In this document: positions 1-5,557 of the stretch, piece after piece
Position numbering within the stretch: the first letter of the stretch is position 1
Layout: the number at the start of each line of letters is the position of its first letter
The notes under the pieces: model-generated
The model's input: only the letters and a program-made list of their open reading frames with translations
Database searches by the model: none
Told to the model about the DNA's origin: nothing
From: Candidatus Bathyarchaeota archaeon
GTDB lineage: Archaea > Thermoproteota > Bathyarchaeia > Bathyarchaeales > Bathycorpusculaceae
Length of the DNA: 12,815 nt
Assembly: GCA_018396935.1 (NCBI GenBank)
Contig: JAGTRA010000021.1
Location: forward strand, 1-12,815
Direction of reading: 5' to 3'
Position numbers and translations under genes: made by a program

Positions 1-51
1 ATGCGTATTCCACTTGGTAAAAGGGAAAGGGGGGAGAATAAGGGTGAGTAA
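1..51 (+). CDS. C-terminal tail of an upstream gene, probably RNase P protein component 4 (partial)
   Basis: Frame 1 is open from the window edge to a TAA at 49-51 and reads MRIPLGKRERGENKGE. A short basic tail beginning with an R-I-P-L strand resembles the end of archaeal RNase P component 4 (Rpp21/Rpr2 family), whose last beta strand after the zinc ribbon is often of this type, and that gene is commonly found just upstream of yhbY and rps19e in archaea. The zinc-binding cysteines would lie outside the window, so the identity is inferred from 16 residues plus context. The stop codon overlaps the GTG start proposed for the next gene, as expected for translationally coupled neighbours. The ATG at position 1 is probably internal. 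Confidence 0.42.
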   Translation: MRIPLGKRERGENKGE

Positions 52-337
52 GCTTACTTCGAGGATGAAGCAACGTATTAGGAGAGAATTTATGACTGAG
101 AAGCCAACGGTTCATGTTGGAAAGAAGCAAATTTCGAAAGAGCTTATTGAAGAAATAAAGAAGCAGCTTGAAAGTAGAGAAGTTGTTAAAGTTAAGATTT
201 TAAAAAGTGCTTTAGGGGATATGAAAGCTGAAGAGCTTGCTTCCACCATAGCTAAAGAGACGGAGTCAACCCTTATTGAAGTTAGGGGACATACTTTTAT
301 ACTCTATAAACGTAAACAAAAGGGTTTGCAAAAGTGA
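44..337 (+). CDS. YhbY/CRM-domain RNA-binding protein
   Basis: This 97-residue protein consists of one CRM (CRS1-YhbY) domain, the IF3-C-like RNA-binding fold found in bacterial YhbY, where it associates with pre-50S particles; a role in ribosome assembly is the expected one here too. Visible landmarks are PTVHVGKKQIS, the helix ELIEEIKKQLE, the strand VVKVKIL, and the final ILYKRK. Length matches the family. I chose GTG at 44 rather than TTG at 14 because GGGGAG (31-36) lies 7 nt before it, and the longer form would add a basic stretch over the upstream gene's tail. The usual GxxG loop reads GKKQ, so its second glycine is missing. It is followed by S19e after a 39-nt gap holding a possible new promoter. 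Confidence 0.85.
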   Translation: MSKLTSRMKQRIRREFMTEKPTVHVGKKQISKELIEEIKKQLESREVVKVKILKSALGDMKAEELASTIAKETESTLIEVRGHTFILYKRKQKGLQK

Positions 338-357
338 AAGCCTTTATATTAGGCTTT
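337..357. promoter_or_regulatory. Inverted repeat with TATA-like loop between yhbY and rps19e
   Basis: aaagcct (337-343) and aggcttt (351-357) are perfect 7-bp inverted arms around the loop ttatatt. The T-rich 3' side could end yhbY transcription, while the TATA-like loop sits about 27-30 nt before the GTG of S19e, the right distance for a promoter giving a near-leaderless S19e transcript. Both readings rest on position and base composition only. Confidence 0.4.
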
Positions 358-376
358 TAAATTACTCAAAGGACGC

Positions 377-859
377 GTGAGGAAGATTAGATTGCTGACT
401 CCTAATGAAGTGCCTGCACAAGAATTCATTCAAAAACTAGCTGAGTATCTCAAGAATAATGTTAGGCAGGTTACTCCACCTCCATGGGCAAGTGTGGTGA
501 AAACTGGAGCTCATGTCCAAAGGCCTCCAGAAAACCCGGATTGGTGGTATATTCGCTGTGCCTCACTACTTAGGAAACTTTATATTCACGGGCCCATGGG
601 TATTGAAAAACTTCGAGCAGAGTACGGTGGCCGTAAGGATTATGGAGTTAAGCCAGAACATGCTGTAAAGGCGGGTGGAGCAATAATAAGGAAGGCGCTA
701 CAGCAATTAGAGGAAGCAGGACTTGTGGAGAAATATCAAAATAAGGGTAGAAGAGTAACAGCTAAGGGTAGGAAGCTCCTTGAGGAAATAGCTGAGGAGG
801 TTAAGGAGGAGTTAATTAAGGAGATCCCAAGTTTAGAGAAGTATCAGAGGGCTAGCTAA
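377..859 (+). CDS. rps19e: 30S ribosomal protein S19e
   Basis: Small-subunit protein specific to archaea and eukaryotes; in eukaryotes it is needed for maturation of the 40S head and the 3' end of 18S rRNA. The 160-residue protein shows the family hallmarks: PPPWASVVKTG (34-44), the RPPENPDWWYIR block (49-60), YGGRKDYG (83-90) and the winged-helix segment IIRKALQQLEEAGLV (103-117). It is slightly longer than typical archaeal S19e, mainly through a charged C-terminal helix after residue 135. The start is GTG at 377 with no convincing Shine-Dalgarno sequence at good spacing, consistent with a leaderless or very short leader from the TATA-like element at 344-350. One base separates its stop from the PDCD5 ATG. 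Confidence 0.97.
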   Translation: MRKIRLLTPNEVPAQEFIQKLAEYLKNNVRQVTPPPWASVVKTGAHVQRPPENPDWWYIRCASLLRKLYIHGPMGIEKLRAEYGGRKDYGVKPEHAVKAGGAIIRKALQQLEEAGLVEKYQNKGRRVTAKGRKLLEEIAEEVKEELIKEIPSLEKYQRAS

Positions 860-860
860 G

Positions 861-1190
861 ATGTCGGATAGAGAGCTTGAGGAGCTTCGCCAAAGAAAGC
901 TATTAGAGCTTCAAAGAAAGATTGCAGAAGAACAACAAAAAGCTCAAATTCAACAGCAGATTGAAATGCAGAAGCAGGAGATACTTAGGAATATATTAAC
1001 TCCTGAAGCTAGACAGCGGCTGGCAAATCTCAAGCTTGTAAAGCCGGAATTTACAGCTCAGTTGGAATCTTACCTCATTCAACTTGCACAGTATGGAAAG
1101 TTACCAATACCTTTAACTGATGAACAGCTTAAAAGAATATTAATGCAACTTCAATCCCATAGAAGGGAGATAAAGATAAGGAGAATCTGA
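861..1190 (+). CDS. PDCD5-family (TFAR19) DNA/RNA-binding protein
   Basis: A 109-residue homologue of PDCD5, a three-helix-bundle nucleic-acid-binding protein found in all archaea and eukaryotes. The N-terminal half is a long, Gln/Glu-rich helix ([11 protein letters not shown] and [11 protein letters not shown]) and the core contains the conserved [18 protein letters not shown] segment (residues about 45-62) followed by the helix ending in IQLAQYGKL. It ends with a basic RREIKIRRI tail. Length and order match archaeal members. In archaea the gene almost always sits between S19e and L39e, which suggests a role near the ribosome, but no precise biochemical function is known. Its stop is one base before the L39e ATG, so the two are likely translated from one message. 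Confidence 0.95.
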   Translation: MSDRELEELRQRKLLELQRKIAEEQQKAQIQQQIEMQKQEILRNILTPEARQRLANLKLVKPEFTAQLESYLIQLAQYGKLPIPLTDEQLKRILMQLQSHRREIKIRRI

Positions 1191-1191
1191 A

Positions 1192-1347
1192 ATGGCGAGG
1201 AATAAGCCTACAGCTAAGAAGAGGAGACTTGCAAAAGCTGGAAAGCAGAATAGAGCGGTTCCAGCATGGGTTATAGTTAGAACGGCAGGCAGGTTTAGAA
1301 CCCATCCTAAGAGGAGGCATTGGAGGAGAAGTAAGATTAAGGCTTAG
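1192..1347 (+). CDS. rpl39e: 50S ribosomal protein L39e
   Basis: This 51-codon gene reads [20 protein letters not shown], continues with [27 protein letters not shown], and ends at TAG 1345-1347. L39e is the smallest large-subunit protein of archaea and eukaryotes; it is very basic and lines the polypeptide exit tunnel. The conserved P-x-W-V-hydrophobic-hydrophobic-R-T centre and the R-x-H-P-K-R-R-x-W-R-R C-terminus are both present. The ATG follows the PDCD5 stop by one base, and the GGAG at 1180-1183 gives a reasonable ribosome-binding site at 8-nt spacing. Its position between PDCD5 and L31e is the standard archaeal order. Confidence 0.96.
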   Translation: MARNKPTAKKRRLAKAGKQNRAVPAWVIVRTAGRFRTHPKRRHWRRSKIKA

Positions 1348-1357
1348 GTGAAAAAAG

Positions 1358-1741
1358 ATGGGAGAAAATATTGAAGCTAAAGGAGAGGAGCAACTTCTAG
1401 AGGAAGAGGTTAGTAAGGAAGTTAAACCAAAGTCTCGAGATGAAGGAGACATAGTTGAGGAGAGATTTTACACAATACCACTGGGGAAGGCTTGGATTGC
1501 CCCTTCAAAGAAAAGGGCTCCAAGAGCTATTAGGATAATAAGGGATTTTATTAAGAGACATATGAAGGTGGAAACTTTAGAAGGTTCTGAGGGAGCTGAA
1601 TCTAGAAAGATCATTATAAGTAATGAAGTGAATGAGAAAATTTGGGAGAGAGGCATAGAAAAGCCTCCCAGAAAAATAAGAGTTAAAGCTGTAAAAGATA
1701 GAGAGGGGAATGTTACAGTTTACTTGGCTGAAGGAGACTAA
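1358..1741 (+). CDS. rpl31e: 50S ribosomal protein L31e with acidic N-terminal extension
   Basis: Large-subunit protein near the tunnel exit, specific to archaea and eukaryotes. The recognisable domain begins near residue 32 with VEERFYTIPLGKAWIAP, followed by KKRAPRAIRIIRDFIKRHMK and the strand pattern PPRKIRVKAVKDREG to the end. The first ~30 residues (several EE/EEE runs, mixed with Lys) are an additional acidic, probably disordered tail, unusual for a basic ribosomal protein of about 90 residues. No in-frame ATG, GTG or TTG occurs between the first codon and the domain, so the extension appears genuine. AGGTG (1346-1350) lies 7 nt before the ATG. The eIF6 GTG follows 2 nt after the stop. 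Confidence 0.95.
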   Translation: MGENIEAKGEEQLLEEEVSKEVKPKSRDEGDIVEERFYTIPLGKAWIAPSKKRAPRAIRIIRDFIKRHMKVETLEGSEGAESRKIIISNEVNEKIWERGIEKPPRKIRVKAVKDREGNVTVYLAEGD

Positions 1742-1743
1742 GT

Positions 1744-2472
1744 GTGGCAATCTATTCAGCGAATCTTTTTGGAAGCGCAAGTATAGGAGTATATTCACTA
1801 GCTACAGAAGAGATTCTAATAGTTCCAAAAGCTGTAAGCCTAAGGAAAGCCGAAAGGATGAGTAAATGGTTAAACGTGAAACTTATACACACTAACATAG
1901 GCGGCTCCATCGTCGTAGGCGCTCTCGTATGCGCCAACTCTAATGGAATTATACTTCCACACTTCGTTAAGGATGAGGAAATAGAAGCCATAAAGGCTGT
2001 TTTTGATGGAAACATAACTGTAATGGAGACTAAAAAGACTGCCTATGGGAACATGGTTCTGGCTAATGATTATGGCGCCGTAGTTGATCCCCGCTTAAAG
2101 CCATCAGAAATTAAGCAGATATCTGACACACTTGGCGTTGAAGCTGTCCCAGGCGAAATTGCCAACCTACCTTATGTTGGCTCACTAGCTGCTGCAACAA
2201 ATAGAGGTGCTTTAGCTCACCCCATGATAACAGATGAAGAACGCAAATTATTAGAAGACGTCTTAAAGGTTCGAGTTGAAGCCACTACCGTCAACTGTGG
2301 AATACCCTACGTTGGAACTGGGTTGATAGGCAATAGCCACGCGGCAATCGTAGGTTCATTGACAACAGGACCAGAAATGTTTATAATTGGTCATGCCTTG
2401 GGAGTAGTGAAGGAAGATGAGCGAATTGAAGATTTTCAGGGTAATAGGGCGGATATTGAAACCGAACTTTAA
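1744..2472 (+). CDS. eif6: Translation initiation factor 6 (aIF6)
   Basis: aIF6 binds the large ribosomal subunit on its intersubunit face and prevents premature joining of the 30S subunit; in eukaryotes it is also a biogenesis factor. The five-fold pseudo-repeat (pentein propeller) is visible: FGSASIGVYS near the start, ANSNGIILPHF, NDYGAVVDPRL, ATNRGALAHPMI, and GNSHAAIVGSL near the end, each an N-x-x-G-x-hydrophobic-type turn. The GTG at 1744 is chosen because it gives the typical MAIYSANLFG start. At 242 residues it is a little longer than most archaeal members: after GHALGV it runs on for about 23 residues and overlaps the L18a start by 56 nt, so tight coupling is expected. Confidence 0.96.
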   Translation: MAIYSANLFGSASIGVYSLATEEILIVPKAVSLRKAERMSKWLNVKLIHTNIGGSIVVGALVCANSNGIILPHFVKDEEIEAIKAVFDGNITVMETKKTAYGNMVLANDYGAVVDPRLKPSEIKQISDTLGVEAVPGEIANLPYVGSLAAATNRGALAHPMITDEERKLLEDVLKVRVEATTVNCGIPYVGTGLIGNSHAAIVGSLTTGPEMFIIGHALGVVKEDERIEDFQGNRADIETEL

Positions 2473-2659
2473 AACAAACTTCGAGAAAGAAGTTATAGCC
2501 CTGAAGCCTGAACATGCTATAGAGAAAATTTATGCAGAATTAGGTAGCAGGCATCGTGTTAAGAGATTTCAAATTGAGATAGAGAGGATTAATGAAGTGA
2601 AACCTGAAGAAGTAAAGGACCCCATTATAAAAAAGATTATGGCAATAGGAGAAGTCTAA
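2417..2659 (+). CDS. rpl18a: 50S ribosomal protein L18a (LX)
   Basis: An 80-residue protein matching archaeal LX/L18a, the half-length counterpart of eukaryotic L20/L18a in the large subunit. Landmarks are KIFRVIGRI near the N-terminus, the FEKEVIALKPEHAIEKIYAE segment (about residues 22-41), and LGSRHRVKRFQIEI leading into the C-terminal strand. It starts inside the 3' end of the eIF6 gene in another frame; GAAGGA upstream is a weak ribosome-binding site, so reinitiation by ribosomes finishing eIF6 may contribute. Only one base separates its TAA from the TTG of prefoldin alpha. The eIF6-LX-prefoldin-FtsY order is common in archaea. Confidence 0.94.
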   Translation: MSELKIFRVIGRILKPNFKTNFEKEVIALKPEHAIEKIYAELGSRHRVKRFQIEIERINEVKPEEVKDPIIKKIMAIGEV

Positions 2660-2660
2660 A

Positions 2661-3101
2661 TTGACTCAGAAAATTGATGAAGAGGAAATTAGAAGGCTTA
2701 GCGTGGAAATTCGATTTCTTGAAGAAACTGCTGAAGCTATTCAGTCAAGAATTAGAATGCTAAATGCCGCTATTTCAGATCTAACATATGCAAGCATGAC
2801 TCTAGAGGGGCTGGAAAAGGAAGGAGAAAATGCTGAACTTCTTGTCCCAATTGGTGGAAACTCATACATAAAAGCTAGACTTCAGTCGGCGGATAAGGTA
2901 ACGGTTGGAATTGGTGCGGGAATTTCCATAGAAAAAACAATTCAAGAAGCTAAGGAAATAGTTAGGAAGCGAATTGAAGAGCTGGAAAAAAGTAGAGAGG
3001 AATTACAGCGCCAGTTCTCCCAAGTGATAGCTAGGATCCAGGAGGATCAGGATAGGCTTCAAAAAATAGCCGCTACCCTCACGCAGGAGAAAAATAAATA
3101 G
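2661..3101 (+). CDS. pfdA: Prefoldin alpha subunit
   Basis: Prefoldin is a jellyfish-shaped hexamer (two alpha, four beta) that captures unfolded proteins with coiled-coil tentacles and passes them to the group II chaperonin. The 146 residues show the alpha-class layout: an N-terminal coiled coil (about 5-58), the beta-hairpin core containing ELLVPIGGNSYIKARL (about 59-75) and VTVGIGAGISIEKTI, then a C-terminal coiled coil rich in Glu, Lys and Gln. Length is normal. The start is TTG at 2661, one base after the L18a stop, with AGGAG at 2647-2651 upstream. The beta subunit gene is not in the window. FtsY begins one base after the TAG. Confidence 0.94.
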   Translation: MTQKIDEEEIRRLSVEIRFLEETAEAIQSRIRMLNAAISDLTYASMTLEGLEKEGENAELLVPIGGNSYIKARLQSADKVTVGIGAGISIEKTIQEAKEIVRKRIEELEKSREELQRQFSQVIARIQEDQDRLQKIAATLTQEKNK

Positions 3102-3102
3102 A

Positions 3103-4008
3103 ATGTTTGATAGGCTTAAAAAGGGATTAAGCGGCTTAATAAACAAAATTACGACAACGGAACTTAAAGCGGAAAACCTGCAGCCAATACTTTCAGAATT
3201 TAAGCTTGAACTTGTTGAAAATGATGTAGCCCTTCAAGTAGCTGATCGCATATGTAGTGAACTGGAAAAACGTCTAGAGGGAGTTCAAGTCAAGAGGACA
3301 GAGGACAAGAAGAAGATCGTTAAGCGAGCTCTTAAAGAAATACTCTTAGAGATTATGCTTACAAATGAGAGAGTAGATTTCCTGAGGAGCATAGATGAAA
3401 AACGCAAAAAGAAAGAGCCATTTACAATACTTTTTGTTGGAATAAATGGCACTGGAAAAACTACAACCATAGCTAAGGTTGCAAGATTCTTAATGTCTAG
3501 AGATTACACAGTGGTGATGGCGTGCAGCGATACTTATAGAGCTGGATCAATAGAACAGCTTGAAACCCACGCAAAGAAATTAGGCATACGCATGATAAGA
3601 CATAATTACGGCGCAGATCCCGCAGCAGTAGCTTATGACGCAATTAACCATGCAAAAGCTAATGGCATACACGTGGTATTGATTGATACTGCGGGCAGAA
3701 TGCAGACAAACAGGAATTTGATGGATGAACTGGCAAAAATAAAGAGGGTTGTGAAGCCGGATCTAACTATTTTAACTATTGACTCCTTAACGGGAAATGA
3801 TGCAGTAATGCAAGCTGAGGAATTTCACAAAAGTATTGGAATAGACGCAATTATACTCACGAAGGTTGATGCAGATGTTAAAGGTGGTTCAGCCATAAGC
3901 GTTACATATGTAACTAAGAAACCAATATTGTTTGTAGGTGTTGGGCAAAAGTATGAAGACTTAGAGGAGTTTAAGCCGGAGAAATTCGTTAACATGATAT
4001 TAAAGTAA
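3103..4008 (+). CDS. ftsY: Signal recognition particle receptor FtsY
   Basis: FtsY is the GTPase receptor that docks SRP-ribosome complexes at the membrane and hands nascent chains to SecYEG. An N-domain four-helix bundle occupies about residues 1-95. The G domain has all SRP-GTPase motifs: P-loop GINGTGKT (113-120), DTYRAGS (143-149, the insertion-box side), DTAGR (195-199), TKVD (253-256) and the closing GGSAIS (261-266), followed by FVGVGQKYEDLEEF. At 301 residues it has almost no acidic A-domain, as in most archaea, so membrane binding probably depends on the first basic amphipathic helix (FDRLKKGLSGLINKI). The ATG lies one base after the prefoldin stop. The gene converges on bpsA with only 13 nt between the stops. 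Confidence 0.97.
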   Translation: MFDRLKKGLSGLINKITTTELKAENLQPILSEFKLELVENDVALQVADRICSELEKRLEGVQVKRTEDKKKIVKRALKEILLEIMLTNERVDFLRSIDEKRKKKEPFTILFVGINGTGKTTTIAKVARFLMSRDYTVVMACSDTYRAGSIEQLETHAKKLGIRMIRHNYGADPAAVAYDAINHAKANGIHVVLIDTAGRMQTNRNLMDELAKIKRVVKPDLTILTIDSLTGNDAVMQAEEFHKSIGIDAIILTKVDADVKGGSAISVTYVTKKPILFVGVGQKYEDLEEFKPEKFVNMILK

Positions 4009-4019
4009 ATCTTTTACTT
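4003..4019. terminator. Small palindrome between convergent ftsY and bpsA
   Basis: aagtaaa (4003-4009) and tttactt (4013-4019) form a perfect 7-bp inverted repeat with a 3-nt loop, covering the ftsY stop codon and reaching to 3 nt from the end of bpsA. The A/T-rich arms give a T-rich transcript end in both directions, so a shared bidirectional terminator is plausible; T-tracts are the main archaeal termination signal. The low GC content means the hairpin itself would be weak. Confidence 0.4.
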
Positions 4020-4021
4020 AG

Positions 4022-5068
4022 TTACTTAGTCATATTTTTGTAAAGGGCAGGATGGGTTATGTCTTCGCTTTTGTCGATGGATTGGATACGCATAGGTTTA
4101 TCAGGCTTCAAAATGAGTTTTGGTTTTCCGAGAACTTCAAACCGGAAAAGGGCTGATTTATACCAGTTTACTCCAGGATTCCTGCCGACTTCGAATCCTA
4201 TATATTTAACAAAAGCTTCATAGTTTGCGTCACATCCATAATCCATGGGATATACTGAAAATCCTTGTATTATATCTGTTATCACACAATTCATTCTGGA
4301 TAAAAGCTTCTGAACAGCAAGCCACTTTTTATGGGATGCTTCATAATGGGTTAATCCGAAATAGCCTACACCATTCTCCTTTAGACAGGCGACACCCCTA
4401 CTTATAAAGGCTCGAAGCCCGGATAGAGTTTCAAGAGGTTCAGAGGAGAAGACGTCAAATTGACCACGCAGTGATTCAGGCAGGGGGTCAGCGACGTTAT
4501 ACCGTATGAACTCTATTGAAAATCCATATTCCCCATTTACTTTTTCCAAGAATTCGCCTAGGCGTGAATCTATATCCAGTACCACTATTCGAGACGGAAG
4601 TCTCGTTAAAGCTAATGCAACACTTAAGAGGTCATCATCGCCTATCATTACAATTGATTTCCCATCAAGGTCATGGTAGTAATGCATTAAGGCAGTTCTC
4701 GCAATGACGTCTTCCTCAAGCATGTAACCTTGGAAGTATTCAAGGGTGGGAGTTGGCCTATTTGAGGATATGCGTTTAAAATCTTCAAGAATCTCTTTAA
4801 ACCTTCCCTCAGCTATTACTCGCTTTCCAGCACAATTGGGGCATATTCTCGTCTCAATTTTCAGAGATTCAGGGTTAACACTACGCTTGCCCTTCTCTGT
4901 TAAATAGAAAGCACCACCATCAATAGCTATCAGACCATCATCTATAAGCTTCCTTAAGACATTAATGAAGTCTTTAAGGGGACAATTGGAGATATCAAGA
5001 AGCTCCCAAATGCTTCTACCCTTATATGCGAGAGCTGTTATGATTCGTGATTCAATTCTCCCCAACAA
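4022..5068 (-). CDS. bpsA: N4-bis(aminopropyl)spermidine synthase (branched polyamine synthase, DUF43)
   Basis: BpsA transfers two aminopropyl groups from decarboxylated SAM to the N4 of spermidine, giving a quaternary branched polyamine that stabilises nucleic acids in thermophiles. The 348-residue protein has an N-terminal winged-helix region (about 5-65), a CPNC pair (76-79), and a Rossmann-type domain with the diagnostic GDDDLLSVALALT (143-155; the GDDD motif is the established catalytic signature), the acidic strand end VVLDIDSRL (162-170), and the FSSEPLETLSGLRAFISRG block (207-225). Many relatives have D-P-P where this one has S-E-P, a conservative change. The start is TTG at 5068 with GGAGGG (5075-5080) 6 nt upstream; it overlaps the end of speD by 17 nt, which supports coupled expression with the enzyme that makes its co-substrate. 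Confidence 0.92.
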   Translation of the reverse strand: MLGRIESRIITALAYKGRSIWELLDISNCPLKDFINVLRKLIDDGLIAIDGGAFYLTEKGKRSVNPESLKIETRICPNCAGKRVIAEGRFKEILEDFKRISSNRPTPTLEYFQGYMLEEDVIARTALMHYYHDLDGKSIVMIGDDDLLSVALALTRLPSRIVVLDIDSRLGEFLEKVNGEYGFSIEFIRYNVADPLPESLRGQFDVFSSEPLETLSGLRAFISRGVACLKENGVGYFGLTHYEASHKKWLAVQKLLSRMNCVITDIIQGFSVYPMDYGCDANYEAFVKYIGFEVGRNPGVNWYKSALFRFEVLGKPKLILKPDKPMRIQSIDKSEDITHPALYKNMTK

Positions 5069-5402
5069 AGATATCCCTCCTTATAATACGCTTTTCAACA
5101 GCTTCAGGTTTAAACTCTTCTAATAGTAACTGAAAAGCCTTTAAAGCAGGCTCATCATCTCCACAGGTGAAAATATCCAAAGCCATGTACCTATACTCGG
5201 GCCATGTATGAACACTAAAGTGAGATTCACTCAAAAGGTAAATGGCAGAAACACCATAAGGCTGGAATTGATGAAAACTTGAAGAAACAACATGCAATCC
5301 AGATTTAGCAACTATGCTATCCAAAATTGGGCGAAGGACTTCCACACGGGAAATCTTGCTTGGATCCACTCCTCGAAATTCGGCGATAATGTGGATGCCC
5401 AT
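5052..5402 (-). CDS. speD: S-adenosylmethionine decarboxylase proenzyme
   Basis: SpeD decarboxylates SAM to supply the aminopropyl donor for polyamine synthesis; it self-cleaves at Glu-Ser to make a pyruvoyl cofactor. The signature LSESHFSVHTWPEYRYMALD followed by IFTCGDD is intact. Counting from ATG 5402, cleavage is E59-S60, with H65 and C80 as the processing and catalytic residues. A GTG at 5411 would add three residues and gives the same numbering as the Thermotoga enzyme (E62/S63, H68, C83). I prefer ATG 5402 because GGGTG lies 6 nt upstream. Its 3' end overlaps bpsA. Arginine decarboxylase of the crenarchaeal SpeD-derived type cannot be excluded from sequence alone, but the bpsA neighbour favours SAM as substrate. 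The start codon sits in a large hairpin loop. Confidence 0.93.
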   Translation of the reverse strand: MGIHIIAEFRGVDPSKISRVEVLRPILDSIVAKSGLHVVSSSFHQFQPYGVSAIYLLSESHFSVHTWPEYRYMALDIFTCGDDEPALKAFQLLLEEFKPEAVEKRIIRRDIFVGEN

Positions 5403-5436
5403 ATGGAACACCCAACATTATCGTCGAATTTCGAGG
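5371..5436 (-). promoter_or_regulatory. Long hairpin enclosing the speD start codon
   Basis: The arms 5371-5394 and 5412-5436 are inverted copies: 23 of 24 positions pair, with one C-A mismatch in the transcript (5383/5424) and a single-base bulge (5414). The 17-nt loop (5395-5411) contains the speD ATG (5400-5402), and the GGGTG ribosome-binding site straddles the top of the stem. The 3' arm encodes the first residues of SpeD (IHIIAEFRG), so the upstream arm is an antisense copy of coding sequence. A stem of this length would be expected to restrict initiation, pointing to translational control of speD. The structure is directly visible; the regulatory role is inference. Confidence 0.72.
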
Positions 5437-5461
5437 TCAGCTGTACAGATGACAGCCGACC
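5435..5461 (-). promoter_or_regulatory. Second hairpin in the speD leader
   Basis: In the minus-strand transcript ggtcggctgt (5461-5452) pairs with acagctgacc (5444-5435) over 10 bp, including one G-U pair, with a 7-nt loop. It shares two bases (5435-5436) with the foot of the start-codon hairpin, so the two stems either stack or compete by strand migration. Together they fill the leader between the predicted transcription start and speD. Confidence 0.55.
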
Positions 5462-5463
5462 AT
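5437..5463 (-). other. Possible 8-codon upstream ORF in the speD leader
   Basis: From the ATG at 5463 the leader reads M-V-G-C-H-L-Y-S and stops at TGA (5437-5439), exactly over the upstream hairpin. A second ATG at 5467 in another frame opens 51 codons that run through the start-codon hairpin and end inside speD at 5312. Neither has a well-spaced ribosome-binding site (AGAGG at 5479-5483 is 11 nt from the 5467 ATG). These may be chance ORFs; they are listed because ribosomes on them would disturb the hairpins. Confidence 0.2.
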
Positions 5464-5500
5464 GCATATACTTTCTATCCTCTAGGCTCTTCTCCAATTA

Positions 5501-5517
5501 AGTTTATTATATAAACT
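5501..5517 (-). promoter_or_regulatory. speD promoter (TATA box within a palindrome)
   Basis: agtttat-tat-ataaact is a perfect 7+7-bp inverted repeat. On the minus strand it contains TTTATATAA preceded by a purine-rich AAAA stretch, a good archaeal TATA box. A start about 25 nt downstream would fall near 5482-5488, giving a leader of roughly 80 nt, unusually long for this genome region and just long enough to hold both hairpins. Confidence 0.55.
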
Positions 5518-5557
5518 TTTTGGAGTTTAACCAAGCTTTCAAGAATAAATTGAGAAG

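Noticed and set aside
14-43. TTG 14 as the yhbY start
   Set aside because: It overlaps the upstream gene further, adds non-conserved basic residues and has no ribosome-binding site, unlike GTG 44.
4225-4707. Short plus-strand ORFs opposite bpsA
   Set aside because: bpsA has all its family motifs on the minus strand; the opposite ORFs are low-complexity mirror frames.
5371-5436. The inverted repeat as a foldback assembly or amplification artefact
   Set aside because: Artefactual foldbacks normally extend as far as the copied strand and sit at contig ends. This one is local, carries a mismatch and a bulge, and both flanking genes are intact. It cannot be fully excluded without reads.
5437-5463. 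Homology of the speD leader peptide to the animal MAGDIS uORF
   Set aside because: Only the location and short length are shared; the peptide differs and an 8-codon ORF is easily random.
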